Notes under the pieces: generated by a model
Seen by the model: the letters and a program-made list of their open reading frames with translations, nothing else
Databases searched by the model: none
Told to the model about the DNA's origin: nothing
Translations under genes and position numbers: made by a program
Assembly (NCBI GenBank): GCA_033675265.1
Contig: JAUJYZ010000543.1
Coordinates: 477,501-541,500 of the forward strand
DNA from: Actinostola sp. cb2023
Taxonomy: Eukaryota; Cnidaria; Anthozoa; Actiniaria; Actinostolidae
Reading direction: 5' to 3'
DNA length: 64,000 nucleotides
Shown: piece after piece, positions 24,701 through 37,700 of the stretch
How positions within the stretch are numbered: the first letter of the stretch is position 1
Layout: every line of letters begins with the position of its first letter

Positions 24701-27503
24701 ATAGTGTTGCCGGGACCGTGGAGTACTCTTGAAAGAGGGGGCGTCCGGACTGTCTCCGCAGTCCCTGTGTTGTAAGTATAATTAAGTCATATCCTAAAAA
24801 GCCAATTTGAATTCTTGTTAAGCGCTGTTGGTTTCTTAGTAGAGATAACGATATACAAATAAAGATGATTATTATTATTATTATGTTAGTATAGAGGCCC
24901 ATTATTTTTTATTAGTAGTAATATTGTTAAGCGCTATTGGTTTCTTAGTAGAGATAACGATATACAAATAAAGATGATGATTATTAAGTACCGTAAGTTA
25001 CACAGGCAGCCCAATCAATGGTTTTGTAACGATTCAAATACAGTGAAAGAACAGGGTGTCGAAAATGTAAAAATCAAAATCTGAATAATAAATATCCAAC
25101 ATTGATTTGGGTGTTTTGTAGACTGCATTGGGCTAGATTTGAGTAGGTACCGGTATGTTAAAATTCATTATATTTTGATTTTTACAATTTTTGACCCGTT
25201 CTTTCACTGTATTTTTGTGTCTACTGCGCATGCGCTAGTAGACACTATTATAGTCATCGTGCAGGTTTTCTGAAAACGATGAATGAATCACAGCTTAGTA
25301 AATCAGAACAATGGAATGTCTTCACCGTCGGAACCAATCAGAGAAGAAACCAAATGTAGTTTCCTTCGGAACCAATTCGAGTAAGAAACGATCGCATACG
25401 ACTCATCGTTCGTATTTTGAACGAGCTTTTGCTCCTAGATGTTAACGTGGGTAAATAAACAATTGATTGATTGATTGAAGGATAAGTTGTAATTTCACCA
25501 CATTTGCAAATAGACGTACTTGCCATGGCTTTCGATCTGTTTAATTCTAACGTCAGTCAAATGAAAGCTAGCTAGGTTTTCAAGTTCTTTCAAGTTATAT
25601 TGGACAATGTCAACAAGAATGGCTGTAATGTCCCGAACTGTACTCACGACAGACTGAAGAGATATCTCGCCGATTACAGCGACACAGAATACCTGAGAAT
25701 ATTTCAAGCTCGACACGTACAAAAGCTAAACGTACATTACCCAAAGGTCACGCCATTGCTTCGCTCAAATGAAGCCTGTAACAGCTCGAAACATTATATA
25801 AGAATGGAAGAATAATTGATATTCCCTTGTCCTTCATGCACTTTTTGTTATTGATCAATTGATTTACTTTAATATTTACACGGCTAAAAGAAAGCCCAAA
25901 ATTTATTAGAATTTGGAGGAACACGATCCTGCCACAAAGAAGAAGAAAAATATTTAATATTTATTGCTTATCAATTTGAATTGTGTCATTTGCAATGACG
26001 CTTTACTAGAATAAAATCAGTTCAGTCTTCCTACTAATACATCTTTCACATCAACACACACCCATCATGAGAAAGCAGCTAGACCTATTTTTTTTACAAA
26101 ACCATTGATTGCATGGGCTGCCTGCATGTGTATGGTTACACAATATTTTCATTACAAAAATGTCATAAAATCACAGCTTGGGGATTATATAATTTTAAAA
26201 TTAATAGGCCTCTTATTCCCTGGAGCAGATTGACTTTCTTGAAAGAATGTTAATTATTATTCCCAAGAGATTAAGCTATATTACAAAGTGAACCCGACCG
26301 CATCACAAGAAAGAGCAATATCAAAATTAGTTAGATATATTTATGTATGTCTACTAAAGAAGACTCTACAAATAGTTTGTCTGTGGAGTTTGTTTACATG
26401 TAAAACTTGTACAAATAATACAGTGTAAAGTGTATGACATGCATGCATAAATTCAGCGATGTCTTCAATCTACATTCATAATTCATGGTTTGACTTCGTA
26501 GATGGCCTTTCGGTTCAGACACGTTTGCTTTCTTTAGTTACTGTTATATCTCTAGCTCTATATGATCGATTGCCATATAGCTATTACTCATGACTTCGAG
26601 TAGATCGACTCCTACGCAGCCGCGTTTTAGGCTTTTAAAAGTTTATAATTGTGGTAATTAGAACGAACGCCAAAAGAACGACATTCCACGTAAGCTTATT
26701 AAGTCTGTCCACTCTTTTGAATTCGTCAAAGACATAAACTTACATGGCGCCAGAAAATGTCAAAAGCTAAATGCAGGGTTGCAGGGATTCCACTCGAACC
26801 GAAGAGAACGACCAACGGAGTAAATAGGCCCTTTGCAGTTTACAGTCACATGCCAATATACATACATTATATCGCTTGAATAACGAATGAACTGAGCCGA
26901 AGATCCCATGGGAACGGCTCTGCTGGCAAACAAACTTTGAGACGTTGATTGAGAAAGATCGTTGAAAAATAGCATTTCAAACAGATTTCTTTTAATACTG
27001 TCACTACTGATATCATGTAAGACTCTTCAAATAAATAAAGTCACATTTTTTTGCCAGTCAGTACAACCACGTGATCGTAAAGACGTAACCTGCAATAATT
27101 ATTTTGAACATTACTTCAGACAATAAACAAAGACTGAAAATCTCGATCTGTGGCCAGGCCATCTTGAAAGATCGAGATTTACTGCTACGAATAAGTGGTC
27201 ATATACATCACAATACATTATATAAAGTTACTGTACCCACCTCCCGTAGGCGAGAAAGTGGTGAATGTCCATATTGTTCAATGCCACACTTGTGTCTTTG
27301 GCCAATGACAGCAAATCATCCATTTGTTGCTTAGGAGTTTGACAGAGATTAACCGTACTACGGTTGTACCACGAAAAGTTGTGAAGACTGGCTTTGTAGT
27401 AAACAAATAAGAGTATAAAAATGCCGAGGATAACAGTTGTAGTACAACACAACTTGGATGATGCATGGGCCGAACGTCTCTTGCTCTTGCCTCGAAGCTC
27501 CAT
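21737..27503 (-). CDS. LicD/fukutin-like single-pass membrane protein
   Basis: Two exons on the minus strand, 27503-27241 and 22172-21737, join through a split AGT Ser codon to 232 residues. A basic N-terminus is followed by a membrane anchor (~residues 22-38, ILGIFILLFVYY), giving a type II Golgi topology, then two N-glycosylation sequons (NFS 42, NRS 47). The catalytic-type block is FLAYGSLWGGLRHNGPLPWD then NDFDFG, matching the LicD/FKRP pattern YGxLLGxxRxxGxIPWDDDxD, with Asp 102, 104 and 106 as candidate metal ligands. The end, DDWWIVGKPRGC, is also usual for the family. Known members transfer phosphocholine, ribitol-phosphate or similar groups; the substrate here cannot be told. Shorter than FKRP/fukutin (~460-500), so it is a separate small subfamily. 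The first Met (27501-27503) is the only one before the anchor. The 5.1-kb intron is mostly repeats. Confidence 0.86.
23593..24670. mobile_element. TIR element with nested palindrome
   Basis: ATGAGGAGCTTAGCCCTTCA at the left is inverted as GAGGGGTTAAGCTCCTCAT at the right. A tight hairpin (GTTAATTGGCTGAGTTACGA and its inverse) sits at 24582-24643. Confidence 0.6.
24690..24985. repeat. Retroposon-like 3' ends with ATT tails
   Basis: TTGTTAAGCGCT(G/A)TTGGTTTC...GATATACAAATAAAGATGAT followed by ATT repeats occurs at ~24816-24885 and again at ~24927-24985. AATAAAG plus a trinucleotide tail is typical of SINE/LINE 3' ends; no internal promoter boxes were identified. Confidence 0.55.
25038..25213. 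mobile_element. Small TIR element
   Basis: ATACAGTGAAAGAACAGGGT... and ...ACCCGTTCTTTCACTGTAT are inverted, as are the inner AAAATCAAAAT / ATTTTGATTTTT. The flank carries CACAGGCAGCCCA at 25001. Confidence 0.7.
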
Positions 27504-28105
27504 TGCTAGCAGTTCTATCGCAGATTTTCTCGCCGAAAAACTCTATTTCTAGTGAAGATTTTCAGCACAGATGGTAGCTGGCAATAGACGGGAACTGCAG
27601 AGGTGGTTTTCAATCTTCAGACGCTGTTAAAGATGAGACATTAAGCATTACGAAACACCGACCTATTTGAGGGCATCCTATATATATAATGAGACGTAAC
27701 TCTTGGGAGCAACCAATCCAACCAATGAGATTACAGTATATCAACACACAGTCATGCATCACTAATATCGTAACCATGGTTACCAGTATTTTACTGTAAT
27801 TTTCTCATATTGTACAATAGTTTTCAATTAGATATTATTTTGTCGTCGTAATCTATTGATTCAGCTTCAAAATATTGTTCAAATGGTTGGTTGATTTTAT
27901 GGCTGGAATCTTTTTTGACGTCAAAGCCACGGATGGACCTATAGCGATGTTCACTGTTTGTAGACATTGACGTCACAGTTCCTTTGTAATGTTAATTTGA
28001 CAACCATGATTACAATAGCTTTTCACAAGTTGCTTTATTTCATCAGCCAATCGATCTCTGGTTGGCAAAAAAGTTAACAATGGCCTACGTCACCGTGAAC
28101 ATCGC

Positions 28106-28346
28106 TATGGTGTAAGAGGTATTCCTTTGAATTGGTTCAAAATTTATCTTTCAAATAGGAAACAGTTTGTACAATTTAAGAATATTAAATCAGATTTATT
28201 TCATATTTCTTGTGGGGTTCCACAGGGATCTATCCTAGGTCCATTGCTTTTCTTAATATATATTACATTTTGTAATGACATTTGTAATTCTACAGATATT
28301 CTATCTTTTACTCTTTTTGCAGATGATACCAATATATTTTATAAAA
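28106..28346 (+). pseudogene. Non-LTR retrotransposon reverse transcriptase fragment
   Basis: An open stretch of ~80 codons encodes the RT palm of a LINE: a WFKIYLSNRKQFV block, then GVPQGSILGPLLFLIY, then the catalytic FADDTN (the YxDD box as FADD). Full LINE RTs exceed 500 residues, so this is a remnant. It runs straight into a fragment (28351-28390) shared with the poly-C element at 40297. The family (CR1/L2/Jockey-like) cannot be resolved. Confidence 0.88.
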
Positions 28347-28449
28347 CAAAATGGCACATACCCGTATAGCGTATATAGGGGAGTACCTACTACGTAATCC
28401 AAGGGAAATTGGTTTGAGTTATTTTGAAATACCGGGGTTGCACTGTACG

Positions 28450-28525
28450 TTTGACCTGCAACCTGCAACCTGCAACCTGCAACCTGCAACCTGCAACCTG
28501 CAACCTGCAACCTGCAACCTGCACT
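28450..28525. repeat. 10-bp minisatellite (GCAACCTGCA-type)
   Basis: About eight copies of the 10-mer AACCTGCAAC/CCTGCA. Stop-free in several frames, but not coding. Confidence 0.9.
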
Positions 28526-28530
28526 TTACA

Positions 28531-28980
28531 CCGTCCGTTTTGATTTCGATTGTATTTTTGCCGTTCACTGACCTGTTTTGAGCGTGGAAATTCTGTTCTA
28601 ACAAGGATCACACAACTGTAATCGTACTGAATTTTTCAAACGTGGCAGTAAAATAAACATCCATCGTGAGTTACTGAAAATATTAAACTCGACTGGTTCG
28701 ATTGTTTGCATGACTTCTGTACCATAGCTTTCTGTCAATAGATGTAGTTACATCGCTGGTCGTGAGTTTAATTAATTATAAATACTCAAGGACATACGAC
28801 TGGACTCTCAGTTTCTTTGCGATTGCTGAAAATAAAACACCAAGAGAAAGATATATTTGCTCAGTAAGTATTTTCGCGACCTAATTTTAGAACTGCCGCC
28901 TAGCGCTATTTAAAACAGAATTTCCACGCTCAAAACAGGTCAGTGAACGGCAAAAAATATAATCGAAATCAAAACGTCCT
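28531..28980. mobile_element. Foldback element with ~65-base arms
   Basis: The left arm has TTGCCGTTCACTGACCTGTT and GAGCGTGGAAATTCTGTT; the right has AACAGAATTTCCACGCTC and AACAGGTCAGTGAACGGCAA. A 28-base word, beginning GATGTAGTTACATCGCTGGT, inside it (~28741) recurs directly at ~29241. Confidence 0.8.
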
Positions 28981-30319
28981 TAGATTTTAGGGATCTATTA
29001 CAGAAGAAGAAGCTGAATAGTCGGGTATTATGAATCACACTTCTGAATCACTTCTGAATCAGTACATCTGGCTTCAAGTTGTGATATACATGCTTGGCTA
29101 GGCAGTACTCAGTTGAGTTCACATTTAAGTCAACATTAGAGTTCATTTGTATTATAGTTCTTGAGTTCATTTGATTTGCTTTTGAGCTTGAGTTCAATTG
29201 TTTACCTTTTGACTTTGAGTTCAATTGATTTGCTTTTGATGATGTAGTTACATCGCTGGTCGTGAGTTACGTTAGAGGCTACTATTGGGGGGCGAGCGAA
29301 GAGAGGGGGCCTGGGGAGGAGCCGGGAAAGTAGCCTCTGGGCTCATAGAACGCAAACCTCGCTTCCATGAGGACAGAATTTGTCCTAACTTTTTGATTGG
29401 GTAATAGCAATCACGTGTTCTATTTTCGCCTGTGATTGGCTAGAATGTTTACACGGGAAAACCGGTTGTTGATGTTCAAGCTACTACTGATATTTGAAAC
29501 TTTGGCAGTTATAAACAACTTACTATTCTGATTTCTTTATTGGTCCAAGTAAGCGATATGATGAGTGAATCCGAGTGAATAAAAGATATAAGTAACACAT
29601 TTAAAACAATGAAGAGATGAGAAATAGAGTTAGGAACACAGGGAACAGCTAGTTTGGGCTGTTTTCAAACACGAATAAAACCCAACTGAAATGTGAACTT
29701 CCGGTGTAATATGCGTAACCGTCCCCCATGACAAACTGTCCCCCGGGGTCAAGTTAGCATAGATAGGTAACATGATAAACTGTCCCCCATGATAAACTGT
29801 CTCCCCGTGTATATATAAATTTCGAACAGTCCGAAACAGCTATTTTGAGAACTGTTTTTAAATTAAAATTGCCAAAATTATATATAGCATTGTATGAAAT
29901 TTATTAATCAATAAGAAGGATGATAAACTACAATTGAAACTAGTAATCGCTTGCAGTAATAAAACATCAGGATATAACTGATGAGAGACATGATAGAAAA
30001 CTTCATACGATGATAAAATTAAATCTTAATTCCCATCCAAGTATACACTTTGCTTGGCTTGTTGTGCTGTAGTTTACGTACGTAACATTTCAGTTGAGTG
30101 TGGGAATTATAATTATTTCCCTGTCCAAACAAAACAATACCTAGCTCATTATTATTTTCATCCTGTTTGCGGGTGTTTGAAAAAAGCTTATCTACAAAAA
30201 CATATTTGAGCCTCTAATCTAAATATACGTTTTACTGTGCACTTCGGCCGTTCCTTTCAGACTTCACAAACTTCCTGTTCGGTGGATTAACAAATATTTT
30301 TAACTCTTTATTCTGTACT

Positions 30320-30640
30320 TCACAGTGGGAGACATTTTATCATGGCTTGGTTCATAGATATGATATCTTGTCCCCCTCTTGTAATATAGAGGGGGGGGGG
30401 GGGGGGGACATTTTATCATGGCTTGATTCACGGCTATGATATCTTGTCCCCCCTCTTGCAATATAGAGGGGGGACATTTTATCATGGCTGGTTCATAGCT
30501 ATGATATCTTGTCTCCCCCTCGTGTAATACAGGGGGGATAATTTTTATCATGGCTTTTGGTTGATGTCTCTTCTTGTCCCCCTCTTGTAACAGGCTTTTT
30601 GTGACGTGAGGGGGGGGGGGGGGGAATTTTTATCATGGAT
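30320..30640 (-). repeat. Hairpin minisatellite, inverted copies
   Basis: Four to five units of GGGGACATTTTATCATGGCT...ATGATATCTTGTCCCCCTCT, the reverse complement of the array at 33598-36806. Two copies have expanded G runs. Isolated fragments recur at ~30985, 31815 and 32225. Confidence 0.85.
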
Positions 30641-31904
30641 AATTACGCTGTAAATGCTGTGTTCTTTCTTGTCGTAGGGGGGTTCTATTAGGTGGGAGCT
30701 ATGATATTTGTGAGTGTATGTAAGAATGATCGATACATCGTTGGTTTAGCTATCTTGAGTCTACAGTTTCGCATTGCGAATATGACTAATCACTCACGCA
30801 TAGCAAAAATCCTGCTAATGACATTATCGAGGGGGGGCCGGATTTTTACCGAACATGACTCTCAGTTCAGTGATAATTCGTTTGCGTTCACAATATTATA
30901 GTGTTCCGTTACAATGCCGTTATAAAAACAGGCTTGGTTGACTAGGAACATACGTCCCCCAGAGCCAAGTTCTAAGGGGGTCACGATCATGGCTTGATCA
31001 CGGCTATGATATCTTGTCCCCCCTCTTGTAATTACTATATGTCATCAGTGTCTAGCTATGAATCTTGTCTCCCATTAAGTTGTTTGCCTTATTTCCGTAG
31101 CAAATACATATTCTGTGTACTCTCATCAAATAGAGGGTTTTGACAAGCGAGCGCGATTTTTGAAGTTGTAAATAAAGTAACTGAGACGTGTAGATCGATG
31201 CGACATGGTCACTCAACAGGGTATGATTCGAACAAAGGCTGGTAGGAACTGAACAGAAGAATTTGTGGGCAATCAACAAAATATTCCAAAGATCTACGTA
31301 CGTTTGCTGTCTGTTTTCCTCTGCGACTGATCAAGACATTTTCGCTTGCATGATGTAAAATGGCGCGCAAATAGATCATCGAGTGTTTGATAGAGGCGAG
31401 CGAGAAGAAGAGGTTTACACATGTTTATCATCTTGAGCTATTGTGTCCTGGGGGGACATTCTTCAGGCAGAAACCCTAAAACCTCGATCATGTGTTAACG
31501 ACCAAGAGCTCCAGAATCACATGTCCGTGTAGCTAACTCGTTCGGCGATCTTGTAATATAATAATCAGAATCGTCGCCATCTATCCCGCCAAAATGTAGC
31601 GATTATCGAAAGCAAGGGAGTTCTTTCAGAAATTCTCTCCAAAGATATAGAGGGCCTATCCAACAATATACGTATTTTAAGTTCCAGATATTTAGGATCC
31701 CTGATGAATGTTAATATAGGGGGGCAATCCATGTTGGTTCATAACTTGCCTTGGACAAGGTAAGTTTATTTGATGATCTGTGCATGCTTTCCCGCAATAC
31801 TTTATTTCAATAGCTTCGTTCATAGCTATGATATCTTGTCTCGGCCTTGACACAGTCACAGGGATTGCACTGTAACCTACAATGCTAACATCACAGTAAA
31901 ACTG

Positions 31905-32415
31905 CATCTCTTTAACTGAGGGGGGGGGGGGGGGGGAATCAGTTTATACTGATAAATCTAACAATCATGTAACACTGTAATATAGAGGGGGGACTGTATC
32001 TCTACTGAGCTGGGAATCAGTTTATACTGATAAATCAGTCTAACAATCATGTCAAACCAAATTAACTGTATCTCTACTGAGCTGGGAATCAGTTTATACT
32101 GATAAATCAGCCTAATATTTTATCATCATGTCAAACCATGATATGTGTCTCTACTGAGCTGGGAATCATTTTATACTGATAAATCATAGCTAACAATCTT
32201 GTTCTTGTAAATAGAAATGTATCTCTATGGCTTGGTTCATAGCTATGATATCTTGTCCCCCTCTTGATAAATCAGTCTAATAATCATGTCATACTATGAA
32301 CTGTCCCCCTCTCTACTGATAATTGGAATCAGTTATACTGATAAATCAGCCTAATAATCCTCATAACAGGCCAAACTGCATCTCTACTGAGCTGGGAATC
32401 ATTTTATACTCAGAT
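31905..32415. repeat. ~72-bp tandem repeat, ~6 copies
   Basis: Units of CTCTACTGAGCTGGGAATCA then GTTTATACTGATAAATCAG. Each has the short palindrome ATCAGTTTATACTGAT. Pieces of the 66-bp hairpin repeat are interleaved. Confidence 0.85.
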
Positions 32416-32767
32416 GTAATAAAACTTGTCGTAAATTTACAATTTTCCTTTTATTTTATGTGTTTATGGACGATAAAAATCGACTTTAGAGTCATTGTTT
32501 GTATATACCACATTCAATAAACAATCACTCACTTGTAGCATGTACTTAGGGAAGGTATCATATTATTTTACCGTGGTCATCTGTGGTGTCGAAAGGAATC
32601 TTTGGTATGCCGGCAAAATTTCCTGCCTTTGGCTGGTAACTAAGGAGTTGTGGCTCGTTATGAAGCTGGGACAGGAACAGGATATTATAGTTGATAAACA
32701 TCAACTGGCCTAGATGACATAGCTAGAAAGAATGTACCATATAGGAATGTGTGGTATATATCAGATA

Positions 32768-33069
32768 CAGTATATATATAAGCACTTTTGAAGCAAGCAA
32801 CTTAGCAGCATAGCGTCAGTCGCGCAGCTTGTTAACAACGTACGTGGACTCTACACATCACTGATATCATCTACGCGTGGTCGGAATTGTTGTTTCTACA
32901 AAGCGGTTTCTATTATAACCGACCCTGTTTCTTAATTCTGAATCATGTCGCAGGAGAAATGGGCGAAAAATGCCGAAAAGTATGACGATATATTTTTCGA
33001 TTTTTGGATCTTAAAGTTTATCCCGATAATTGCAAAACAAAGCCAGAGAAACGGGCACTTCGAAGGTTG
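32768..33069 (+). CDS. Possible first exon of an unidentified gene
   Basis: A TATATATATAA box at ~32769 is followed by an unbroken 41-codon frame from ATG 32945 (MSQEKWAKNAEKYDD...) to 33069, where GAAGGTTG|GTAAGG makes a good splice donor. The 'KWAKNAEKYD' start resembles the first residues of some class I methyltransferases, but that is too short to count as identification. No downstream exon was found, so it may be chance or a relic of the surrounding element. Confidence 0.25.
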
Positions 33070-33597
33070 GTAAGGTTTTATGATAGTGTTGGGTAGCTTT
33101 TTTAGTGAAGTTAAGGCTCTACGTTCCAAAGAGTTTAATAAAGTCCTCTCCCTATCATAAAACCTGTGGAGAAATGGATGATCGGGAAAAGAAATATAGA
33201 AGGAAGAGAGATAAGATAGACATCATCCAACATCCTGGTCGGGCCACGCGTTACATATACCACCACTAACAGTGGAATTCAGTGATTGAAGTGTCCAGAA
33301 GTGGCGTCAGATGTCGTTTTGGAGGCTGTGGCGTCGACTCTTGATTGTTAGATGGTTTTACCGTAGATCAGCGTTGGTGGGGGATGGTGGCGTTGAATCT
33401 CGTTGACATATAGGTATAAGAAGTGTTATCTGGAAATCAAGTGCTATGGATTCCTTTTGGTGTATTGGTGATAATTGCTGTTTCCCCCCCCCCCCCCCTT
33501 TTTTTGGAAATTCTGGTAGCTAGAATTTTCTATCTCATCTTGAATCTTTCGTTAATCTTTTGATTTATGTGAACGAGTACTTTAATGGCCCATTGCC

Positions 33598-36500
33598 TAC
33601 CATGATAAAATGTCCCCTCCTCCTATATTACAAGAGGGGGAAAAGATATCATAGCCGTGAACCAAGCCATGATAAAATGTCCCCCCTCTGCAGTATTACA
33701 AAAGGGGGAAAAGATATCATAGCCGTGAACCAAGCCATGATAAAATGTCCCCCCTCTGCAGTATTACAAAAGGGGGACAATATATCATAGCCGTGAACCA
33801 AGCCATGATAAAATGACCCCCTCTGTATTACAAGAGGGAGACAAGATATCATAGCCGTGAACCAAGCCATGATAAAATGTCCCCCCTCTGTATTACAAGA
33901 GGGAGACAAGATATCATAGCCGTGAACCAAGCCATGATAAAATGTCCCCCCTCTGTATTACAAGAGGGGGACAAGATATCATAGCCGTAAACCAAGCCAT
34001 GATAAAATGTCCCCCCTCTGCAGTATTACAAAAGGGGGAAAAGATATCATAGCCGTGAACCAAGCCATGATTAAATGTCCCCCCTCTGCAGTATTACAAG
34101 AGGGGGACAATATATCATAGCCGTGAACCAAGCCATGATAAAATGACCCCCTCTGTATTACAAGAGGGAGACAAGATATCATAGCCGTGAACCAAGCCAT
34201 GATAAAATGTCCCCCCTCTGTATTACAAGAGGGAGACAAGATATCATAGCCGTGAACCAAGCCATGATAAAATGTCCCCCCTCTGTATTACAAGAGGGGG
34301 ACAAGATATCATAGCCGTAAACCAAGCCATGATAAAATGTCCCCCCTCTGTATTACAAGAGGGGGACAATATATCATAGCCGTGAACCAAGCCATGATAA
34401 AATGTCCTCCCTCTGTATTACAAGAGGGGGACAAGATATCATAGCCGTGAACCAAGCCATGATAAAATGTCCCCCCTCTTTATTCATGACAAGAGGGTCA
34501 CAAGATATCATAGCCGTGAACCAAGCCATGATAAAATGTCCCCTCCTCCTATATTACAAGAGAGGAACAAGATATCATAGCCGTGAACCAAGCCATGATA
34601 AAATGTCCCCCCTCTGTATTACAAGAGGGGGACAAGATATCATAGCCGTGAACCAAGCCATGATAAAATGTCCCCCCTCTGTATTACAAGAGGGGGACAA
34701 GATATCATAGCCGTGAACCATGCCATGATAAAATGTCCCCCCTCTGTATTACAAGAGGGGGACAAGATATCATAACTATGAACCAAGCCATGACAAAATG
34801 TCCCCCCTCTCTATTACAAGAGGGGGACAATATATCATAGCCGTGAACCAAGCCATGATAAAATGTCCCCCCTCTGCAGTATTACAAGAGGGGGACAAGA
34901 TATCATAGCCGTGAACCAAGCCATGATAAAATGACCCCCCTCTGTATTACAAGAGGGAGACAAGATATCATAGCCGTGAACCAAGCCATGATAAAATGTC
35001 CCCCCTCTGTATTACAAGAGGGAGACAAGATATCATAGCCGTGAACCAAGCCATGATAAAATGTCCCCCCTCTGTATTACAAGAGGGGGACAAGATATCA
35101 TAGCCGTAAACCAAGCCATGATAAAATGTCCCCCCTCTGTATTATTACAAGAGGGGGACAATATATCATAGCCGTGAACCAAGCCATGATAAAATGTCCT
35201 CCCTCTGTATTACAAGAGGGGGACAAGACTCATAGCCGTGAACCAAGCCATGATAAAATGTCCCCCCTCTTTATTCATGACAAGAGGGTCACAAGATATC
35301 ATAGCCGTGAACCAAGCCATGATAAAATGTCCCCTCCTCCTATATTACAAGAGAGGAACAAGATATCATAGCCGTGAACCAAGCCATGTAAAATGTCCCC
35401 CCCTCTGTATTACAAGAGGGGGACAAATATCATAGCCGTGAACCAAGCCATGATAAAATGTCCCCCCTCTGTATTACAAGAGGGGGACAAGATATCATAG
35501 CCGTGAACCATGCCATGATAAAATGTCCCCCCTCTGCTACAAGAGGGGGACAAGATATCATAACTATGAACCAAGCCATGACAAAATGTCCCCCCTCTCT
35601 ATTACAAGAGGGGGACAATATATCATAGCCGTGAACCAAGCCATGATAAAATGTCCCCCCTCTATATTACAAGAGAGGAACAAGATATCATAGCCGTGAA
35701 CCAAGCCATGATAAAATGACCCCCCTTTGTATTACAAGAGGGGGACAAGATATCATAGCCGTGAACCAAGCCATGATAAAATGTCCCCCCTCTGTATTAC
35801 AAGAGGGGGGGAAATATATCATAGCCGTAAACCAAGCCATGATAAAATGTCCCCCCATGCAGTATTACAAAAGGGGGATTTAATATCATAGCCGTGAACC
35901 AAGCCATGATTAAATGTCCCCCCTCTGCAGTATTACAATAACAATATATCATAGCCGTGAACCAAGCCATGATAAATGACCCCGTCTGTATTCAAGAGGG
36001 AGACAAGATATCATAGCCGTGAACCAAGCCATGATAAAATGTCCCCCCTCTGTATTACAAGAGGGAGACAAGATATCATAGCCGTGAACCAAGCCATGAT
36101 AAAATGTCCCCCCTCTGTATTACAAGAGGGGACAAGATATCATAGCCGTAAACCAAGCCATGATAAAATGTCCCCCCTCTGTTTATTACAAGAGGGGGAC
36201 AATATATCATAGCCGTGAACCAAGCCATTTTAAAATGTCCTCCCTATGTATTACAAGAGGGGGACAAGATATCCCGTGAACCAAGCCATGATAAAATGTC
36301 CCCCCTCTTTATTCATGACAAGAGGGTCACAAGATATCATAGCCGTGAACCAAGCCATGATTCCTATATTACAAGAGAGGAACAAGATATCATAGCCGTG
36401 AACGTCGCGGGTCCCCCCTCTGTATTACAAGAGGGGGACAAGATATCATAGCCGTTGACCAAGCCATGATAAAATGTCCCCCCTCTGTATTACAAGAGGG

Positions 36501-36806
36501 GGACAAGATATCATAGCCGTGAACCATGCCATGATAAAATGTCCCCCCTCTGTATTACAAGAGGGGGACAAGATATCATAACTATGAACCAAGCCATGAC
36601 AAAATGTCCCCCCTCTCTATTACAAGAGGGGGACAATATATCATAGCCGTGAACCAAGCCATGATAAAATGTCCCCCCTCTATATTACAAGAGAGGAACA
36701 AGATATCATAGCCGTGAACCAAGCCATGATAAAATGTCCCCCCTTTGTATTACAAGAGGGGGACAAGATATCATAGCCGTGAACCAGCCATGATAAAATG
36801 TCCCGG
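33598..36806 (+). repeat. 3.2-kb array of ~66-bp hairpin units
   Basis: About 48 units of CCATGATAAAATGTCCCCCC, TCTGTATTACAAGAGGGGGA, CAAGATATCATAGCCGTGAA, CCAAG. Each unit folds: CCCCCTCT and AGAGGGGG pair across a GTATTACA loop. Larger blocks (33598-33970, 34000-34300, 34900-35260, 35860-36200) repeat in the same variant order, showing multi-unit duplications. Frames are open on both strands but are repeat artefacts. Confidence 0.97.
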
Positions 36807-36809
36807 ACT

Positions 36810-37700
36810 AGTACAGTACAAACCCTCTCACTGTGCTTTTATAAATGCGACTGCTAAGTTAAAGCAGCTCCTGTTATAGTTATGAGCTGTCGATTGCTTT
36901 GTAATAGGTTTCTTGGAAGTGCGTATCTACAAGTTCTCGTTGCGACCGCTCTGGTAAGAGACTAGCTCTTGTTATGACCAGTATTGTGAAACCCGTGTTT
37001 TTATTAAACTCCTACGCGACCGCTTTTGTGAATGACCGACTGGTGTTTTTCGTAAACGACACTCAAAAATTCTGATTCATATTGATTATCACTTTAGTCA
37101 ATTCAAAGTAATATATACACTTCTTAAGAAAAATTTATATAGCATATTTACATATCCCTATTCTTTCATCGCGTGATCGCTTGTAAGCGACCAGCTCTAG
37201 TGACGATGATCAACGAATGCAGTTTTAGAAATGTCACGTACTTTAGAATTCTATCTTTGATAATTCATATATATTATTATGACCTCTTATTTGGTTTCCG
37301 TTTAACAATGAAGTAATTGCCTTCTTGATAGAACTTATGTGCATGGGTTATTGGTTTATTTCGATTTAATAAAATCACTGATCATGGAATTACACCACTA
37401 AAGAACGTACTCATAACCGTATTTATTTTTAAATCTCGATGAGTACCGTTTGCATTCTGTTCTCATTAATTTGTATCTTTTGAATTACTTGTTTCACACC
37501 ATTATATATTTTTGGGGGTTAAAGTTTTGTGTGTTGGATTTTAATCTGAATATATTTTGTTGACCCCGTCATGACAGAGATATGGTTGCTATAAACAGCC
37601 TAAAATAAACTCATTTCCATCATTAGTTTATTATAGGAAACTTAACTATCACATTAAAAACAATCAAGCGTTTCCTTTCTTGTTAATTATTCTCTTGATT
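36810..37700. other. No gene seen
   Basis: AT-rich sequence without exon-like frames or obvious repeats. It would be the right inner flank of the putative 8.2-kb element. Confidence 0.4.

Larger units (their letters stand above)
22173..27240 (-). other. Intron of LicD-like gene
   Basis: A 5.1-kb intron. It holds inverted-repeat elements (23593-24670, 25038-25213), retroposon-like tails (24690-24985) and a GGGCACTTCCGGAGGAAGCC motif near 22388. Several 60-90 residue open frames occur (22604, 23842, 25600, 26760) but none shows family motifs or flanking splice signals that convince me. Confidence 0.55.

Noticed and set aside
33176..33268. Small basic frame MDDREKKYRRKRDK after the 32945 exon
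   Set aside because: No acceptor in phase with the proposed first exon and a short closing stop; likely chance.
33560..36451. Many 65-100 residue frames containing AMIKCPP or FIMAWFTAM
   Set aside because: They repeat every 66 bases on both strands and follow the minisatellite; no start or splice context.
33598..36806. CRISPR-like appearance (regular repeats with hairpins)
   Set aside because: The spacing sequence is also repeated, so there are no unique spacers, and the host is a eukaryote.
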